A stretch of DNA of 14,052 nucleotides from an uncultured Clostridia bacterium (GTDB lineage Bacteria; Bacillota; Clostridia; Peptostreptococcales; Anaerovoracaceae): contig CAKQOE010000049.1 of assembly GCA_934255545.1 (NCBI GenBank), forward strand, positions 1-14,052, written 5' to 3'. The position numbers and the translations under genes are program-made. Under the pieces are notes generated by a model that saw nothing but the letters and a program-made list of their open reading frames with translations, had not been told where the DNA came from and searched no databases. Numbering within the stretch: the first letter of the stretch is position 1; every line of letters begins with the position of its first letter. Shown here piece by piece: positions 12,167 through 14,052 of this stretch.

Positions 12167-13810
12167 ATGGCAAAAGAAATAAATTTCGGCGATGAAGCAA
12201 GAAAAAAGCTTGAAGCAGGCGTTGACAAGCTCGCAAATACAGTAAAGATCACACTTGGACCTAAGGGCAGAAACGTTCTTCTCGAAAGACAGTTCGGCGG
12301 TCCGCTCATCACTAACGATGGTGTTACTATCGCAAAGGATATCGAGCTGGAAGATCCGTTTGAAAACATGGGCGCTCAGCTCGTAAAGGAAGTATCTACA
12401 AAGACTAACGATGCTGCAGGCGATGGTACTACAACAGCTACTCTGCTCGCTCAGATCATCGTTAAGGAAGGCCTCAGAAACGTTGCTGCAGGCGCTAACC
12501 CTATGGTACTCAGAAGAGGTATGCAGGGCGCTGTTGACACAGCAGTAGAAGAGCTCAAGAAGATCTCAAAGAATATAGACAGCAAGGAAGAGATCGCTCA
12601 GGTAGCTTCAGTTTCAGCAGGCGACGAAGAAACAGGAAAGATGATCGCTGAGGCTATGGAAACTGTAGGCAAGGAAGGCGTTATCACTATCGAAGAGTCA
12701 AAGTCAATGGAAACTTCACTTGAGATCGTTGAAGGTATGCAGTTCGACAGAGGCTATCTCTCAGCTTACATGGTAACTGATACAGAAAAGATGGAAGCAG
12801 CTCTTTCTTCACCATACATCCTGATCACAGACAAGAAGATTTCAAACATCCAGGAAGTACTCCCTGTACTCGAACAGATCGTTCAGCAGGGCAGAAAGCT
12901 CCTCATCATAGCAGATGATGTTGAAGGCGAAGCTCTCGCTACTATCGTACTCAACAAGATCAGAGGCACATTCGAGTGCGTATGCGTTAAGGCTCCGGGC
13001 TTCGGCGACAGACGTAAGGATATGCTCCAGGATATCGCAGTACTCACAGGCGGTCAGGTAATTTCTGACGAGCTCGGCATGGATCTCAAGGAAACTACTC
13101 TCGATATGCTCGGTGTTGCTGATACAGTTAAGGTCACTAAGGAAAACACTATCATCGTTAACGGCGCAGGCAATTCTGACGCTATCCAGGACAGGATCAA
13201 GCTCATTACAGCTCAGAGAGATGAAACTACTTCTGAGTTCGACAGAGAAAAGCTTTCTGAAAGACTTGCTAAGCTGTCAGGCGGCGTAGCTGTTATCCAG
13301 GTAGGCGCTGCTACAGAAACAGAACTCAAGGACAAGAAGCTCAGAATGGAAGATGCGCTCAACGCTACTAAGGCAGCAGTTGAGGAAGGTATCGTTCCTG
13401 GCGGCGGTGTTGCTCTTGTAAATGTTATCCCTGCAGTAGCAAAGTACACTGAATCACTCGAAGGCGATATGAAGACAGGTGCAGCTATCATCCAGAGAGC
13501 TCTTGAAGAGCCTGTAAGACAGATCGCTGAAAACGCAGGTTTCGAAGGTTCTGTGATCGTTGCAGAAGTTAAGAACAGAGCAGCAGGTACAGGCTTCAAT
13601 GCTGCTACTGAAGAATACGTAAACATGATGGACGAAGGTATCGTTGACCCTACTAAGGTTACAAGATCAGCTCTCCAGAATGCTTCTTCAGCTTCAGCTA
13701 TGCTCCTTACTACAGAAGCATGCGTTGTTGATGCAAAGAAGGATGACGCTTTCGCTGACGCAGCCGCAAGAATGGCAAACATGGGCGGCGGTATGGGCGG
13801 CATGATGTAA
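12167..13810 (+). CDS. groEL: Chaperonin GroEL (Hsp60)
   Basis: A 547-residue subunit of the double-ring ATP-dependent folding chamber. Family landmarks are present: TLGPKGRNVLLE (29-40) and ITNDGVTIAKDIEL (48-61) of the equatorial domain, the ATP-binding GDGTTT (85-90), the apical domain from about 190 to 375, the IVPGGGVAL nucleotide-binding loop in the second equatorial half, and the flexible C-terminal tail MGGGMGGMM. AAAGGAG (12151-12157) is 9 bases before the ATG. The gene uses ATC for isoleucine far more than the ATA-rich transporter genes, as expected for very high expression. Co-transcribed with groES under HrcA/CIRCE. Confidence 0.98.
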   Translation: MAKEINFGDEARKKLEAGVDKLANTVKITLGPKGRNVLLERQFGGPLITNDGVTIAKDIELEDPFENMGAQLVKEVSTKTNDAAGDGTTTATLLAQIIVKEGLRNVAAGANPMVLRRGMQGAVDTAVEELKKISKNIDSKEEIAQVASVSAGDEETGKMIAEAMETVGKEGVITIEESKSMETSLEIVEGMQFDRGYLSAYMVTDTEKMEAALSSPYILITDKKISNIQEVLPVLEQIVQQGRKLLIIADDVEGEALATIVLNKIRGTFECVCVKAPGFGDRRKDMLQDIAVLTGGQVISDELGMDLKETTLDMLGVADTVKVTKENTIIVNGAGNSDAIQDRIKLITAQRDETTSEFDREKLSERLAKLSGGVAVIQVGAATETELKDKKLRMEDALNATKAAVEEGIVPGGGVALVNVIPAVAKYTESLEGDMKTGAAIIQRALEEPVRQIAENAGFEGSVIVAEVKNRAAGTGFNAATEEYVNMMDEGIVDPTKVTRSALQNASSASAMLLTTEACVVDAKKDDAFADAAARMANMGGGMGGMM

Positions 13811-13881
13811 TCCATCGCAGTTTGTACGATCAGATAAATAAAATAGAAGTTTTGAAAAAGATAAATAAATAAAACGGATCG

Positions 13882-13925
13882 ACGCCGGGTATTATGATCA
13901 CAATATCATGTACCCGGCGTTTTTG
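13882..13925 (+). terminator. Rho-independent terminator of groESL
   Basis: ACGCCGGGTA (13882-13891) pairs perfectly with TACCCGGCGT (13911-13920), with an inner ATGAT/ATCAT stem, and is followed by a T-run. It lies about 70 bases after the groEL stop. Confidence 0.92.
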
Positions 13926-13951
13926 TATATTTACAATAGCTGCAATAATGT
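13923..13951 (+). promoter_or_regulatory. Possible promoter reading out of the right edge
   Basis: TTGTAT (13923-13928) and TAATGT (13946-13951) are 17 bp apart. The -10 box lies inside the palindrome at 13943-13962. The -35 overlaps the T-run of the groESL terminator, which lowers confidence. The gene it would serve is outside the window. Confidence 0.3.
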
Positions 13952-14001
13952 ATACATTATTGTAAATACGGGGACGCCGATGCCGGCGGCTGATATACGG
14001 A
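13941..14001 (+). repeat. Right copy of the outward-facing repeat element
   Basis: It contains the perfect 20-bp palindrome CAATAATGTATACATTATTG (13943-13962), a short spacer and the 26-base core at 13976-14001. The core matches 24-49 in reverse complement with one difference, and the palindromic block matches the AT-rich block next to the left copy. The palindrome has the look of a dimeric repressor operator with a GTATAC centre, as in many GntR-family sites, but the regulator is unknown. Confidence 0.7.
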
Positions 14002-14017
14002 ACGCTTGAAGCCCTGC

Positions 14018-14034
14018 CCGTATCTCGGATACGG
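14018..14034 (+). other. Hairpin at the right edge
   Basis: CCGTATC and GATACGG form a perfect 7-bp stem around TCG. No T-run follows within the window. It may be part of a structured leader that continues from the repeat element at 13941-14001. Confidence 0.4.
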
Positions 14035-14052
14035 CGCGCAGGCCTCATACAG

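Noticed and set aside
13213..13815. 200-codon minus-strand frame opposite groEL
   Set aside because: It mirrors the codon pattern of groEL, has no ribosome binding site and gives a low-complexity Ser/Ala-rich product.
13982..14009. Short frame MPAADIRNA in the right repeat, similar to MPVADIR in the left repeat
   Set aside because: The right frame stops after nine codons, neither has a ribosome binding site, and the match is explained by the shared DNA element.
1..14052. CRISPR arrays, tRNA or rRNA genes, insertion sequences, integrases or phage genes
   Set aside because: No regular repeat-spacer pattern, cloverleaf, rRNA-like sequence or transposase/integrase-like protein was found on either strand.

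Overview
The window looks like the chromosome of an anaerobic low-GC Gram-positive bacterium, most likely in class Clostridia. The signs are a perfect CIRCE operator in front of groES-groEL, a Rex redox repressor, a 56-residue clostridial-type 2[4Fe-4S] ferredoxin, an OGG1-type 8-oxoguanine glycosylase, strong GGAGG ribosome binding sites and heavy use of ATA for isoleucine. Genus cannot be fixed from the sequence alone. No rRNA, tRNA, CRISPR array, insertion sequence or phage gene was seen.

Layout. (1) 113-4813: an AraC-family regulator with its own terminator, then two translationally overlapping ABC half-transporters that should form a heterodimer. Almost identical GC-rich palindromes lie before and after the transporter pair. 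(2) 4994-5512: a small GNAT-like protein with its own promoter. It converges on acpP (5723-5956, minus strand), and both share a bidirectional terminator. (3) 5957-6416: a divergent regulatory region between acpP and a translation-associated ABC-F ATPase (6417-8402). It holds a FabT-like palindrome, a pair of 19-bp direct repeats and a possible 7-codon leader peptide. (4) 8403-9379: rex, with an apparent Rex operator lying on its own -10 box, a long structured leader and a terminator. (5) 9466-9770: a ferredoxin gene on the minus strand with a clear promoter and terminator. (6) 9918-11690: an unusual P-loop NTPase fused to an Asp23/Gls24-like domain, followed by the glycosylase. (7) 11699-13925: the groES-groEL operon with promoter, CIRCE and terminator.

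Most genes are housekeeping: fatty acid carrier protein, redox sensing, electron transfer, base-excision repair, ribosome rescue and protein folding. The accessory part is the AraC-ABC cassette, whose substrate is unknown; gene order and domain style resemble PchR/YbtA plus YbtPQ/IrtAB-like siderophore transport systems, but that is inference.

The most unexpected signals lie outside genes or in small details. Two copies of a roughly 60-70 bp element (25 of 26 identical bases in the core plus a related palindromic AT-rich half) sit at the two ends of the window in opposite orientation. The P-loop/Asp23 fusion, the candidate leader peptide in front of the ABC-F gene and the three-hairpin rex leader are the other items most worth following.
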